Below are positions 1 through 8,307 of a stretch of DNA of 64,000 bases, in pieces. The translations under genes were made by a program, and so were the position numbers. The notes beneath the pieces were generated by a model. That model was given only the letters and a program-made list of their open reading frames with translations, had not been told where the DNA came from and did not search any database. Numbering within the stretch: position 1 is the first letter of the stretch; the number at the start of each line of letters is the position of its first letter. The stretch is from Streptomyces typhae (lineage in GTDB: Bacteria; Actinomycetota; Actinomycetes; Streptomycetales; Streptomycetaceae), in NCBI RefSeq assembly GCF_009755605.1, contig NZ_WPNZ01000006.1, positions 186,001 to 250,000 on the forward strand. Reading direction: 5' to 3'.

Positions 1-2
1 GC

Positions 3-269
3 GACGTCTCCCGGATGAAGGCGCCCAAGCTGCTGTCCGGCGACTTCGCCGTCCAGGCCGCGGCGCTCGACGTCCTCATGAACAACCGGCTCGTCACGGA
101 GGCGGCACGGGCCTCGGGCGTGGCCTCGCCGCTCCTCGACGTGTGCCACGCCCTGTTCGCCGACACCGTGCGCCTCGGCCACGGCGGCCTGGACATGGTG
201 GCGGTCCTGCGGGCCGTCGAGGCCCGCACCGACGCGCTCGGCCGGGCGGGGCGGGAACCCGACGCGTGA
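3..269 (+). CDS. NAD(P)-dependent oxidoreductase, 3-hydroxyisobutyrate dehydrogenase-like (C-terminal part)
   Basis: The reading frame is open from the left edge and ends at TGA 267-269, so only the last ~88 residues are present. They form the all-helical C-terminal domain of the beta-hydroxyacid dehydrogenase family. The Lys-rich helix near the start (MKAPKLLSGDF) and the following 'LL..CHALFADTVRLGHGGLD' pattern resemble the substrate-binding and dimer domain of 3-hydroxyisobutyrate dehydrogenase and GLYR-type reductases. The Rossmann domain lies outside the window, so substrate and cofactor cannot be judged. A short coupled frame begins at the overlapping GTGA at 266. Confidence 0.65.
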   Translation, partial: DVSRMKAPKLLSGDFAVQAAALDVLMNNRLVTEAARASGVASPLLDVCHALFADTVRLGHGGLDMVAVLRAVEARTDALGRAGREPDA

Positions 270-499
270 CCCGGCGACGGCGTGCCGCCCCGCGGCACGG
301 GCACCCCACGCTCGACGCCGCGGACCGGGCGACCCTGAACGGCCTCCTGGAGCGCGTCTTCACGGCGCGGCCCGCCGACGGGGCACTGAACCCGCCGGGA
401 CCGGTGGGTGACGTCCCGGTTCACGGTCGAGGCGCTTCGGCCGCGAACCGGGAGGACCCGGCTCCCCGGGGCACATCGGAGGCGGGCGTACGCGTATAA
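266..499 (+). CDS. Short coupled reading frame, MarR C-terminus-like
   Basis: A GTG at 266 overlaps the stop of the preceding oxidoreductase (GTGA) and opens a 77-codon frame. Only the segment LDAADRATLNGLLERVF looks protein-like. It resembles the last helix of MarR-family regulators (usually 'L...DR.TL..LL..V'), but the winged-helix domain that should precede it is absent. The remainder is Pro/Gly/Arg-rich. It may be a remnant of a MarR gene left after deletion, or simply a chance frame. Low confidence. Confidence 0.3.
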   Translation: MTRRRRAAPRHGHPTLDAADRATLNGLLERVFTARPADGALNPPGPVGDVPVHGRGASAANREDPAPRGTSEAGVRV

Positions 500-507
500 C
501 GGGGGCA
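495..507 (+). promoter_or_regulatory. Probable -10 element of a leaderless promoter
   Basis: TATAAC at 495-500 lies six bases before the ATG at 507, which places the expected transcription start on the A of the start codon. There is no Shine-Dalgarno sequence, as expected for a leaderless mRNA, which is common in Streptomyces. No good -35 hexamer is seen 17-19 bases upstream. Confidence 0.4.
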
Positions 508-2060
508 TGAGCGATCACTCCCCCGGGGCCCCCGGAAACCTCCGGCGCCTGCTGCGCACGCTGGATCACACCGCGTTCGACAAGGTCGCGTCCCGCTCGT
601 GGCCGGGCGCCGAACCCGTGCTGCCCCGGCTGAGCCGGAGCGCCAACCACGGACTGCTGTGGTTCGGCATCGCCGCGGGCATGTGGGCGGTCGGCGGCAC
701 CCGGGAGCGGCGGGCCGCCGTGCGCGGCGCGGCCTCGCTGGCCCTGGCCTCGGCGACCGTCAACACCCTCGGCAAGCGGGCGGTGCGGCGCTCGCGTCCG
801 GCGCTCGACACGGTGCCGGTGATACGGCATCTGGCGCGCCAGCCGGTGACCAGTTCGTTCCCGTCCGGGCACGCCGCGTCCGCCGTGGCGTTCACGGTGG
901 GCGCCGCCCTGGAGTCGCGCCGCTGGGGCACCGCGATCGCGCCCGTCGCCGCGTCGGTCGCCTTCTCGCGCGTCTACACGGGAGTGCACTATCCGAGCGA
1001 TGTCCTGGTCGGCGCGAGCCTCGGCGCCGGTGCCGCCTTCGCCGTACGCGGACTCGTCCCCTCACGTTCGCAGCTGCCGCCCCCGGCCCGGCCCCGGGTC
1101 GACGCCCCCGCGCTGCCCGAGGGCGAGGGCCTGTACGTGGTCGTCAACCCCTCATCCGGCGCGCAGCCGCAACTCGCCGACCCCGTGCGGCAGTTGAAGA
1201 TCGCCCTGCCGCGCGCCGAAGTGATCATCTATGAGCCCGACGCGGGGCCGCTGCCCGACGTGATCGCGGAGGCGGCGCGCGACGCGGCCCGCTGCGGCGG
1301 CGTCCTCGGCATCTGCGGCGGCGACGGCACCGTCAACGCGGCCGTGGAGCCCGCCCTGGAGTACGACGTGCCGCTGCTCGTGCTGCCCGGCGGCACCTTC
1401 AACCACTTCGCGGCCGACCTCGGCGCGGAGACCGTCACCGAGGCCTGCGCGGCCGTCGCGCGCGGCACCGCCGTCCGCGTGGACGTCGGCCGGGTCTCGC
1501 CGGTGGCCACGCCCCTCGCCCCCGCGCCCGCGGACGCGCGGCCCGCCTACTTCCTCAACACCTTCAGCCTCGGCTCCTATCCGGAACTCGTCCGGCTGCG
1601 GGAGCACTGGTCGCCGCGGATCGGCGGACCGGCCGCCACCCTGCTGTCCGTCGGCCGCGTCCTGCGTACGAGCGAGCCCTTGCGCGCCGTCGTGAACGGC
1701 CGGCGCCGCGCGATGTGGCTGCTGTTCGCGGGCAACGGCGCCTACCGCAACGTGGGCATCGCCCCGGTGCGCAGGCACGACCTCGCCGACGGCCTGCTCG
1801 ACGTGCGGATCGCCCACGGCGGTCGCTTCGCCCGCACCCGCCTGCTCGCCACCGCCCTGGCCGGCGGGCTCGCCAGGACCCGCCTGTACGCGTCGGCGCA
1901 CTCCCGGCGCCTCGTCGTGACGGGCCTGCCCGAGGGGACGCAGATGGCGTACGACGGTGAGGTGCGGGACGCGCCCACGGCGCTGCGCGTCGACAAGCTC
2001 CTGGAGGCGCTGACGGTGTACCGGCCGCTGGAGGAGCGGCCGACGCTGGACCACCGGTGA
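507..2060 (+). CDS. Bifunctional PAP2 phosphatase / diacylglycerol kinase family protein
   Basis: This 517-aa protein fuses two lipid-metabolism domains. Residues ~30-190 are a PAP2 (type 2 phosphatidic acid phosphatase) domain with all three signature motifs: KRAVRRSRP, SSFPSGHAAS and SRVYTGVHYPSD. Residues ~210-510 are a diacylglycerol/sphingosine kinase (LCB5/DAGK) catalytic domain with the nucleotide-binding GGDGTVN motif and the later GNGAYRNVGIAP segment. Hydrophobic helices in the PAP2 half suggest a membrane protein that dephosphorylates and/or phosphorylates lipid head groups. A frame runs upstream to an ATG at 408, but the ATG at 507 is preferred because the PAP2 domain begins soon after it and TATAAC sits correctly for leaderless transcription. 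Confidence 0.85.
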   Translation: MSDHSPGAPGNLRRLLRTLDHTAFDKVASRSWPGAEPVLPRLSRSANHGLLWFGIAAGMWAVGGTRERRAAVRGAASLALASATVNTLGKRAVRRSRPALDTVPVIRHLARQPVTSSFPSGHAASAVAFTVGAALESRRWGTAIAPVAASVAFSRVYTGVHYPSDVLVGASLGAGAAFAVRGLVPSRSQLPPPARPRVDAPALPEGEGLYVVVNPSSGAQPQLADPVRQLKIALPRAEVIIYEPDAGPLPDVIAEAARDAARCGGVLGICGGDGTVNAAVEPALEYDVPLLVLPGGTFNHFAADLGAETVTEACAAVARGTAVRVDVGRVSPVATPLAPAPADARPAYFLNTFSLGSYPELVRLREHWSPRIGGPAATLLSVGRVLRTSEPLRAVVNGRRRAMWLLFAGNGAYRNVGIAPVRRHDLADGLLDVRIAHGGRFARTRLLATALAGGLARTRLYASAHSRRLVVTGLPEGTQMAYDGEVRDAPTALRVDKLLEALTVYRPLEERPTLDHR

Positions 2061-2082
2061 GCCCGGCCCCGCGGCGGCCCGG

Positions 2083-3822
2083 TCAGCGGAGCAGGTCGCC
2101 GAGGACGGCCACTCCCTCCCGTGCCGCCGTGGGGGTGCTCGCCGCGTAGCCGAGGACGAGTCCGGGCAGCCCCGGCCGCTGGGTGTGCCAGGACAGCGGC
2201 TGCACCTTGACGCCGCGCTCCAGCGCCGCCGCGGCCAGGGCGGTGTCGTCACGGCCGGGCGGCAGTGTCACCATCAGGTGCAGGCCCGCGGCGGCTCCGT
2301 GGACGACCGCATCCGGCATCGACTCCGCGATGGCCGCGATCATGGCGTCGCGCCGGGCGCGGTGGCGTCGGCGCAGGAACCGCAGGTGCCGTTCGAGGGC
2401 GCCGGACTCCATCAGCCGGGCCAGGACGAGCTGGGGCAGCGCCGCGTTGCCGAGGTCGGCGAAGCGTTTGGCGTCGACCAGCGCGTCGCGGTACCGGCGG
2501 GGCGCGAGGAGCCAGCCCACCCGGAGCGCCGGCGCGAGCAGCTTGGACACGCTGCCCGCGTAGGCCACGTGGTCGCTGAGGGTGGCGCGCAGCGCGGGCA
2601 CCGGCGGCCGGTCGTAGCGGTGTTCGGCGTCGTAGTCGTCCTCGATGATCAGGCCGCCGGCCCGCGCCCAGTCGCCCAGTTCGCGGCGCCGTGCGCCGTC
2701 GAGGACCACTCCGGTCGGAAACTGGTGGGCGGGGGTGAGCAGCGCGACGCGGGCACCCGTGGCGCGCAGCGCGTCGACGCGGACGCCCCGCGCGTCGACG
2801 GGCACGGGCGGCGCGTCGAGGCCGGAGTTGTGCAGATGCTGCCGGATGCCCAGGGAACAGGGGTCCTCCAAGGCGACACGGGTGACCCCTTCGTCCCTGA
2901 GCACCAGGGCGAGCAGCCCGAGGGCCTGGGCGGTGCCCGCGACGACGAGGACCTCGTCGGGGTCGGCGGCGATCCCTCGGTTCAGGGCGAGCCAGCGCGC
3001 GACGGCGCGGCGCAGGGCCGGGGTGCCCCGCGGGTCCCCGTACCCGAAGTCCGCGGGTTCGAGCCCGGCGAGCACCGTCCGCTCCGCCCGCAGCCAGGCG
3101 GTGCGCGGGAACGAGGCGAGGTCGGGGAGGCCCGGCGAGAGGTCGATGCGGGCGGGGGCGGCCCGCAGCGCGTCGAAGACACCCGTGCCGGGCGGGACGG
3201 CGAAGAGGGCGGCCGGGGGCGGCAGTTCGCCGGGGGTGCTGGGTGCGGGGGGTGTGCCGGGGGCTTCGGGTGGGCCTGAGGTGCGGTGTTCGGCGGCTGC
3301 GTGAGGTCCTGTGGGTTCGGCGTATGCGGCTCGCGCGGTGGGTCCGGCGGGCGCGGCGGATGCGGCGGATGCGGCGGACACGCCTGGGGTGCCGGGCGTA
3401 GCGGGAGTGCCGGGCACACCGGACGCGCCGGGCACACCGGACGCAGCAGGTGCAGCAGGTGCAGCAGGCACACCGGATGCACCGGATGCACCGGATGCAG
3501 CAGGTGCTGTGTGTGCGGTGGCGCGGATCTGGATCTGTTCGCGGAACGACGCGACATGCGTCGGGGGCGTCGCCTGGACGATCGTTCCGGCCCTGCCGCG
3601 CCCGGCGACGTGGCCGTCCTCGGTCAGGCGCCGATAGGCCTCCGTCACCACACCGCGTGACACGCCGAGTTCGCCCGCCAGGACGCGCGTCGCGGGCAGC
3701 CTGCTCCCCGCGGGCAGCAGCCCCTCGGCGACCGCGCGCCGGATCTCCCGCGCCAGCCAGTCCGACAGGCCGCCCCGGGGGGCCTCGGCGGGGTTCAGCT
3801 GAAGGAAGTCGGACGCGGCCAC
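2083..3822 (-). CDS. MocR/PdxR-type GntR regulator with aminotransferase domain
   Basis: The N-terminal winged helix (LPATRVLAGELGVSRGVV, ~residues 15-90) is GntR-like. The C-terminal ~370 residues are a fold-type I aminotransferase domain with FGYGDPRGTPALR, EDDYDAEHRYD and the PLP lysine in SVSKLLAPALRVGW. MocR proteins use PLP or an amino compound as effector. Between the domains is an unusual ~125-residue linker of Ala/Gly/Pro/Ser/Thr triplet repeats. GTG at 3822 is chosen as start because AAGGGGGG precedes it and the helix-turn-helix begins soon after. The upstream ATG at 3909 has no ribosome-binding site and would bury the operator inside the gene; it would add 29 residues. The gene is divergent from a LysE exporter, its likely target. 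Confidence 0.88.
   Translation of the reverse strand: MAASDFLQLNPAEAPRGGLSDWLAREIRRAVAEGLLPAGSRLPATRVLAGELGVSRGVVTEAYRRLTEDGHVAGRGRAGTIVQATPPTHVASFREQIQIRATAHTAPAASGASGASGVPAAPAAPAASGVPGASGVPGTPATPGTPGVSAASAASAAPAGPTARAAYAEPTGPHAAAEHRTSGPPEAPGTPPAPSTPGELPPPAALFAVPPGTGVFDALRAAPARIDLSPGLPDLASFPRTAWLRAERTVLAGLEPADFGYGDPRGTPALRRAVARWLALNRGIAADPDEVLVVAGTAQALGLLALVLRDEGVTRVALEDPCSLGIRQHLHNSGLDAPPVPVDARGVRVDALRATGARVALLTPAHQFPTGVVLDGARRRELGDWARAGGLIIEDDYDAEHRYDRPPVPALRATLSDHVAYAGSVSKLLAPALRVGWLLAPRRYRDALVDAKRFADLGNAALPQLVLARLMESGALERHLRFLRRRHRARRDAMIAAIAESMPDAVVHGAAAGLHLMVTLPPGRDDTALAAAALERGVKVQPLSWHTQRPGLPGLVLGYAASTPTAAREGVAVLGDLLR
3353..3515. repeat. Expanded triplet-type repeats encoding the MocR linker
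   Basis: Runs of 9-base units such as gcggatgcg, gcagcaggt and gcaccggat occur two to three times each. They encode short Ala/Gly/Val/Pro/Ser repeats between the DNA-binding and aminotransferase domains. All units are multiples of three, so the frame is preserved. The linker is longer than the short linkers usual in this family. Confidence 0.7.
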
Positions 3823-3867
3823 GGCCCCCTTCCCCGCCAGCCCTGGGCGCGTTTCCGGTCCGGGACG

Positions 3868-3937
3868 CGTTATGGACCGGTCGGAAAGAGATCCATTGGA
3901 CCTGTTCATGGAACCATTGTGGCGCCAGAGTCAAGGC
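3868..3937. promoter_or_regulatory. Divergent promoter/operator of the MocR-LysE pair
   Basis: Three similar elements lie head to tail between the divergent genes: ATGGACC at 3872-3878, TTGGACC at 3896-3902 and ATGGAACC at 3908-3915, spaced 24 and 12 bases. CCATTG is also repeated at 3893-3898 and 3914-3919. MocR regulators typically bind direct repeats next to their divergent target, so these are likely operator half-sites. This is inference from position and repetition; no footprint is known. Confidence 0.5.
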
Positions 3938-4537
3938 ATGGAGTTCCTGCTGACCTCGTTCGTGCTCACCGTGACGCCGGGAACCGGAGTGCTGTTCACC
4001 GTCGCCGCCGGGCTCTCGCGGGGCACCCGCGCCGGAGTGGTAGCGGCGGTGGGCTGCAGCATCGGCATCGTCCCGCACATGCTGGCCGCGATCACCGGAC
4101 TCGCCGCGCTCCTGCACGCCGGCGCGGTCGCGTTCCAGACGCTCAAGTACCTGGGCGTGGCGTACCTCCTCTTCATGGCGTGGAGGACGCTGCGCGACAA
4201 GAGCGCCCTGGTGGCAGAGGAGGACGGTCCGCCACGCTCGGCCGGTGACGTGATCCTGTCGGCGGTGCTGATCAATCTGCTCAACCCGAAGCTGACACTG
4301 TTCTTCTTCGCGTTCCTGCCGCAGTTCGTCGACCAGGGCGACCCCCACGCCCCTCTGCGCATGACCGAACTCAGCGTGTACTTCATGCTGATGACCCTGG
4401 GCGTGTTCATCCTCTACGGGGTGTTCGCGGCGGCCGTACGCGACCACGTCGTCGGCAGGCCCCGGGTTCTGGCCTGGCTGCGGCGCGTCTTCGCGGGCGC
4501 GTTCGCCGCGCTCGGCGCGAAACTCGCCCTCCTCTGA
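3938..4537 (+). CDS. LysE/RhtB-family amino-acid exporter
   Basis: This 199-aa protein begins FLLTSFVLTVTPGTGVLFTVA, the LysE-family signature (hydrophobic first helix followed by 'TPGP/T'). It has about six hydrophobic segments and the usual family length of 200-210 residues. A central INLLNPKLTLFFFAFLPQFV motif matches the 'NPK...FF..FLPQF' hallmark of the RhtB branch. It likely exports an amino acid or related small molecule across the cytoplasmic membrane. The frame extends upstream to 3872, but the family N-terminus starts exactly at ATG 3938. It is divergent from a MocR regulator whose operator-like repeats lie between them. Confidence 0.85.
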   Translation: MEFLLTSFVLTVTPGTGVLFTVAAGLSRGTRAGVVAAVGCSIGIVPHMLAAITGLAALLHAGAVAFQTLKYLGVAYLLFMAWRTLRDKSALVAEEDGPPRSAGDVILSAVLINLLNPKLTLFFFAFLPQFVDQGDPHAPLRMTELSVYFMLMTLGVFILYGVFAAAVRDHVVGRPRVLAWLRRVFAGAFAALGAKLALL

Positions 4538-4682
4538 CGACGCCTCTCACTTCACCTGTTCACTGCCCCCGCGCACCCCGCGTCCGCCTCCTCTTCCACC
4601 ACCGGCCCCAGTGTCTCCATCGATTCCATTGATCTCATCGACCCCCCGGCCCCCCCCCGACCCCCTCCTGATCGGAAACACC

Positions 4683-5375
4683 GTGCACTTCCAGCATGCG
4701 AACGACCTCTGGCAGGACTTCCCCCACCTCGTCCCCGGGGTGATCTCCACCCGGGGCATCACCCGTGACGCGTCGGTCGACCGGGCCGTGGCCGGGTTCG
4801 CCGCCACGGCCGCCGAGCGTCTCGCCGGGACGCCGGAGAGCTCCCTGCCCGAAGTACGGGCCTGGCGGCGGGCGTTCGCCTCCATGGGCCTGAAGCCGAC
4901 GCAGTACCGCTGCGCCTCGGAGTCCCTGCTGCGCCGCTTCCGCAAGGAGGGTGTCCTGCCGCGCATCCACCCCCTGATCGACCTGTGCAACGCCGCGTCC
5001 CTCGCGTACGGCATCCCGGTGGGCGTCTTCGACATGTCCCGCATCGAGGGGAACCTCGAAGTCCGGTACGCCGACGGGGACGAGGCCTACGAGACGTTCT
5101 CCGGCGAGGTGGAGCGGCCCGCGCCGCGGGAGGTCGTCTTCGCCGACGACAGCCGCAGGGCGCACGCGCGGCGCTGGACCAACCGGCAGAGCGGCCACTC
5201 GGCCGTCCGCGACACCACATCGGACGTCCTGATCGTCGTGGAGGCCCTGCACGACTCCGCTCCCGCGGACGTCGCGAAGCTGATCGGGGCGCTCGCGGAC
5301 GAGTTGCGCGCCGGCTGGGGTGTCGCCCCCGTGACGGCGGTCCTCTCGGCGACGGCACCCCGGTTCACGTACTGA
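4683..5375 (+). CDS. B3/B4 tRNA-binding domain protein
   Basis: About 230 residues match the stand-alone B3/B4 domain also found in the phenylalanyl-tRNA synthetase beta subunit, where it contributes to editing. Supporting segments are AWRRAFASMGLKPTQYRCASE, where an (A/S)...KPT(Q/K)YR motif is typical, and PLIDLCNAASLAYGIPVGVFD. Free-standing copies are thought to act on mischarged tRNA or amino-acid derivatives, but their role is poorly defined. GTG 4683 is chosen because GGAAACACC precedes it and the Pro-rich upstream extension to 4611 looks non-coding. The gene follows the LysE exporter, a frequent association in actinobacteria. Confidence 0.8.
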   Translation: MHFQHANDLWQDFPHLVPGVISTRGITRDASVDRAVAGFAATAAERLAGTPESSLPEVRAWRRAFASMGLKPTQYRCASESLLRRFRKEGVLPRIHPLIDLCNAASLAYGIPVGVFDMSRIEGNLEVRYADGDEAYETFSGEVERPAPREVVFADDSRRAHARRWTNRQSGHSAVRDTTSDVLIVVEALHDSAPADVAKLIGALADELRAGWGVAPVTAVLSATAPRFTY

Positions 5376-5433
5376 CCTCCGCTCCCCGGCGGGGCGTGTC
5401 GGGGTCGCCCGTCCGCCTGCGCGCGGAAATCCG

Positions 5434-5459
5434 GTTGCCCGGACCGGCCTGCGGGCAAC
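5434..5459. promoter_or_regulatory. 8-bp inverted repeat upstream of the second LysE-type gene
   Basis: GTTGCCCG (5434-5441) and CGGGCAAC (5452-5459) form a perfect 8-bp inverted repeat with a 10-base spacer. It lies after the B3/B4 stop and 125 bases before the next start. It could be an operator or a weak hairpin; no T-run follows. Confidence 0.4.
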
Positions 5460-5583
5460 ACGCTCGGGGCATGCGCCTCGCCACCGTTCTCGTTCCCGCC
5501 ACGCTGCCGTACGCCGACGCCGCCCGCCCGGCGCGGGGCGAGCAGCAGCGCGGCCGACCGCGGAGGCACGTGCTCCGCCGCCG

Positions 5584-6336
5584 GTGACCGGGCATCTGGT
5601 CGCGGGGCTCCTCGCCGGGTACGGGATCGCCGTACCGGTGGGCGCGGTCGCGGCCCATCTGGTGGCGCTCACCGCCCGCACCTCGCTGCGGACCGGCGTG
5701 TCGGCGGCGCTCGGGGTGGCGACGGCCGACGGCCTGTACGCCCTGCTCGCCGTGGTCGCGGGCACCACGGCCGCGGCTGCCGTCACACCACTCGTCGGAC
5801 CGCTGCGCTGGGTCTCCGCCTGCGTGCTCGTCGCGCTGGCGGCACACTCGGCGGCGAAGGCGTTCGCGCGGTACCGCGGGGCGGGGGCCGGGTCGGCCTC
5901 ACCGCCGGACGTCGGAGTACAGGTGTCGCCGGACGTCGGAGTACAGGTACCGCCGGACATCGGCGTACAGGTACCGCCGGACCCCCGAGCCGGGGTGACG
6001 CCGGACCCCGGAGCCGAGGCGACGCCGGACGCGCCGTCACCCGCCCGCGCCTACGTCAGCCTCCTCGGCATCACGCTGCTCAACCCCACCACCGTCATCT
6101 ACTTCGCCGCGCTCGTCGTGGGCAGCCGCACCGACGTGCGGCCCGACCGCCTCGGGCAGGCGGTGTTCACCCTGGCTGCCTTCGCGGCGTCCGCCGGCTG
6201 GCAACTGCTGCTCGCCGGGGGCGGGGCGCTCCTGGGCCGCGCCCTCACCGGCCGCCGCGGCCGGCTGGGGACGGCTCTGGTCTCCGGCGCCCTGACGGTG
6301 GGGCTGGCCGTCCACATGGTGACGTCGGCGGGGTGA
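5584..6336 (+). CDS. LysE-family-like transporter with a repeat-expanded loop
   Basis: This 250-aa membrane protein has an N-terminal half with three hydrophobic helices (HLVAGLLAGYGIAVPVGAVA, LGVATADGLYALLAVVAG) and a C-terminal half with three more (LLGITLLNPTTVIYFAALVV, QLLLAGGGALLGRAL). The NPTTVIYFA segment corresponds to the NPK/T motif of LysE-like exporters. The central loop, ~residues 106-151, is a run of 8-residue repeats (PPDVGVQV and variants) encoded by a 24-bp tandem array, making the protein ~45 residues longer than its relatives. Start GTG 5584 has GGAGG 17 bases upstream, a rather long spacing. Substrate unknown. Confidence 0.7.
   Translation: MTGHLVAGLLAGYGIAVPVGAVAAHLVALTARTSLRTGVSAALGVATADGLYALLAVVAGTTAAAAVTPLVGPLRWVSACVLVALAAHSAAKAFARYRGAGAGSASPPDVGVQVSPDVGVQVPPDIGVQVPPDPRAGVTPDPGAEATPDAPSPARAYVSLLGITLLNPTTVIYFAALVVGSRTDVRPDRLGQAVFTLAAFAASAGWQLLLAGGGALLGRALTGRRGRLGTALVSGALTVGLAVHMVTSAG
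5901..6036 (+). repeat. 24-bp tandem repeat, about 5.7 copies, inside the LysE-like gene
   Basis: Units start at 5901, 5925, 5949, 5973, 5997 and 6021. The first three are nearly identical (core gccggacgtcggagtacagg); the later ones are progressively degenerate. Each unit encodes eight residues, so copy-number change would lengthen or shorten the cytoplasmic or periplasmic loop without breaking the frame. Confidence 0.9.
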
Positions 6337-6383
6337 GCCGAAGGGACCAGCGCGCGCACACCGAGCCGCCCTCGTCCCGCGGG

Positions 6384-7394
6384 TCAGTGCGCGTGCGGCT
6401 CGCTGCGGTGGCGCGGGCCGTGGTCGCCCGCGCAGTGGGGGGACACCGTGGCCGCGGCCGGGTGGGGGGTGTGGTCCTCGTGGTCGATCTGGAGGGTGGT
6501 GTGCGTGAGGCCGTACGTGTCGGCGAGGAGGCGGTCGAGGTCGCGGCGTACGGCGTGGCAGTCACCGCCGGGGTGGACCATGACGTGGGCGGACAGGGCG
6601 GGTTCACCGGAGGTGATGGTCCAGATGTGCAGGTCGTGGACCTCGGCGACGTCGGGCGACGCGGCGAGGCGGTCGCCTATGGCGTCGGGGTCGAGGCCCG
6701 CGGGCGCGGCTTCGAGCAGGATGCGGCCCGAGTCGCGGAGCAGCCCGCAGCCCGCCTTGACCATGAGGGCGACGACGAACAGCGTGGCGATGGTGTCGGC
6801 GCGGGCGAAGCCCGTGGTCATGACGACGACGCCGGCCACGGCGGTGCCGATGAACGCGAACAGGTCGTTGAGGATGTGCTGGTAGGCGCCCTCGATGTTC
6901 AGCGAGGCCCGGTTGGCCCTGGACAGGCACCAGGTCGCCCCGAGGTTGACGGCGACACCGGTGAGGGCGGTGGCGAGGACCATCCAGCCGGTGACCTCCG
7001 GCGGGTGCAGGAGCCGCACCACGGCCTCGTACCCGAGCCAGACCGCCGCGAGCAGCAGGGTGAGGCCGTTGGCCTGCGCCGACAGTATCTCGACGCGCTT
7101 GAGCCCGAAGGTATAGGTGCCCTTGGCGGGCCGTTGGGCGAGCCGCATCGCGATCAGGGCGAGGATGATGGAGAAAGCGTCCGTGAGCATATGGACGGCG
7201 TCGGAGAGCAGTGCGAGGGAACCGGCCGCGAAGGCAATCACGGTCTCCACCGAAATGAAAACGCCAATCAATACGAGCGCCAGCGAAAGCCAGCGCCGGT
7301 CGGCGTCGACGGAGACACCGTGACTGTGTCCCCCGTGGCCACCTGCCCGGTGGCCATGGTCATGGTGCGAGTGAGCGTGCCCCACGTGCCCCAC
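6384..7394 (-). CDS. Cation diffusion facilitator (CDF) metal exporter
   Basis: This 336-aa protein has the CDF architecture: a His-rich N-terminus (HAHSHHDHGH...HGGHSHG), six membrane helices, and a C-terminal cytoplasmic domain. Metal-site motifs are visible as DAVHMLTD in the second helix and HILND in the fifth, the HxxxD pair that binds Zn2+/Co2+/Cd2+. The C-terminal domain contains VHDLHIWTITSG, a hallmark of the CzcD branch, and ends in another His-rich tail. It likely exports zinc or a related divalent ion by proton antiport. The 5' end of the gene and its upstream region are less GC-rich than the surroundings. Confidence 0.9.
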   Translation of the reverse strand: MGHVGHAHSHHDHGHRAGGHGGHSHGVSVDADRRWLSLALVLIGVFISVETVIAFAAGSLALLSDAVHMLTDAFSIILALIAMRLAQRPAKGTYTFGLKRVEILSAQANGLTLLLAAVWLGYEAVVRLLHPPEVTGWMVLATALTGVAVNLGATWCLSRANRASLNIEGAYQHILNDLFAFIGTAVAGVVVMTTGFARADTIATLFVVALMVKAGCGLLRDSGRILLEAAPAGLDPDAIGDRLAASPDVAEVHDLHIWTITSGEPALSAHVMVHPGGDCHAVRRDLDRLLADTYGLTHTTLQIDHEDHTPHPAAATVSPHCAGDHGPRHRSEPHAH

Positions 7395-7601
7395 AGGAAA
7401 TTCCCCCCAGCAATAGCGGCATCCGACGCGCGGCAGTCAAGCGCAATCCGGCGCCGCCCGCAAAGGCTGCATCGGTGACCGTTTTCAATGCCGGAAATGA
7501 AGTCCGGCGAGACCGCTCCGAATCGGCGGTAATCGACACTCGCGTCGCCCACGAGAACGGCCGATTACCGACGTTTTCCGTCTTCCCTTTCGGCCGCACC
7601 G

Positions 7602-8237
7602 CTATCGGGCGTCACTCGGCGTCACCCGGCGCCGGACGTGCAGATGCCCCGGCACGGGGAACGGCGGCCGGACCGGCAGGACCGCGTTCAGGCCGTAGCC
7701 GGCCTTCTCCGCGACACGGCACGACGCAGCGTTGTCGACCTGGTGCAGCAGATGCAGCCAATGCAGTCCGCCGCCGCCGAACGTCACGAACGCCCAGTCC
7801 GTGAGAGCGCCCAGGGCACGCGACGCGACACCTCGGCCGCGCGCCCCCGCCGCCGTCCAGTAGCCGACCTCGCCGACACCGGTGGAGGTGAGCGGCCCCT
7901 TCAGGGCGACGGTGGCGACGATCCTCGACGCCTCGCCGCCCTTACCGTGCGGGGGCTCCTCCACAGCGGCGAAGCTGAGATACTTCCCCGTCACCCACCC
8001 CTCGTGCCGCGCGGCCAGCCAGCGGGCGGCGTCCGCGGGGCCTTCGACCGGTACACGGGTCCACCGCCGCAGCACGGGATCTCGGTACACGTCGATCAGC
8101 GCCTCCGCGTCACCGTCCGACCAGGGACGCAGCAGCATGGCGGGCTGCCCGGCCGCCGCGGGCACGCGCAGGGTGACAGGGCCTGGCCCGGAGGCGGCGA
8201 GGGCGGGGGCGGACGGTGCGGGCTGCTGTGTCGTCAT
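7602..8237 (-). CDS. GNAT-family N-acetyltransferase (RimJ/RimL-like)
   Basis: This 211-aa protein carries a GNAT fold: an N-terminal LRPWSDGDAEALIDVYRDP, an acetyl-CoA binding segment GYWTAAGARGRGVASRALG (Q/RxxGxG/A-type loop) and a late NAASCRVAEKAGYG, the 'N..S..V..K.GF' signature of RimJ/RimL-like enzymes that acetylate protein N-termini or small amines. The first ~25 residues are Ala/Pro-rich. It is transcribed away from the GntR-type regulator at 8524 and may share the operator-like element near 8310. Confidence 0.85.
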   Translation of the reverse strand: MTTQQPAPSAPALAASGPGPVTLRVPAAAGQPAMLLRPWSDGDAEALIDVYRDPVLRRWTRVPVEGPADAARWLAARHEGWVTGKYLSFAAVEEPPHGKGGEASRIVATVALKGPLTSTGVGEVGYWTAAGARGRGVASRALGALTDWAFVTFGGGGLHWLHLLHQVDNAASCRVAEKAGYGLNAVLPVRPPFPVPGHLHVRRRVTPSDAR

Positions 8238-8307
8238 GCGGTCATCTCAGCAGAGGGGGCCTCGGCGGCGCGGGATGGCCGTGCCGGTCCGGTGTCCCTC
8301 CGGATTT

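Noticed and set aside
2249..4447. Long open frames opposite or beside real genes, such as 2249-4447 (-), 27317-28675 (+), 28586-31621 (-) and 45206-48337 (-)
   Set aside because: They are antisense or alternate-frame shadows caused by high GC; they are Arg/Gly/Pro-rich and lack family motifs, while the opposite frame encodes recognised proteins.
5471..5587. Short frame (MRLATVLVPATLPYADAARP...) ending on the GTG of the LysE-like gene
   Set aside because: No RBS before its ATG and an Arg-rich tail; it could be a leader peptide but there is no positive evidence.
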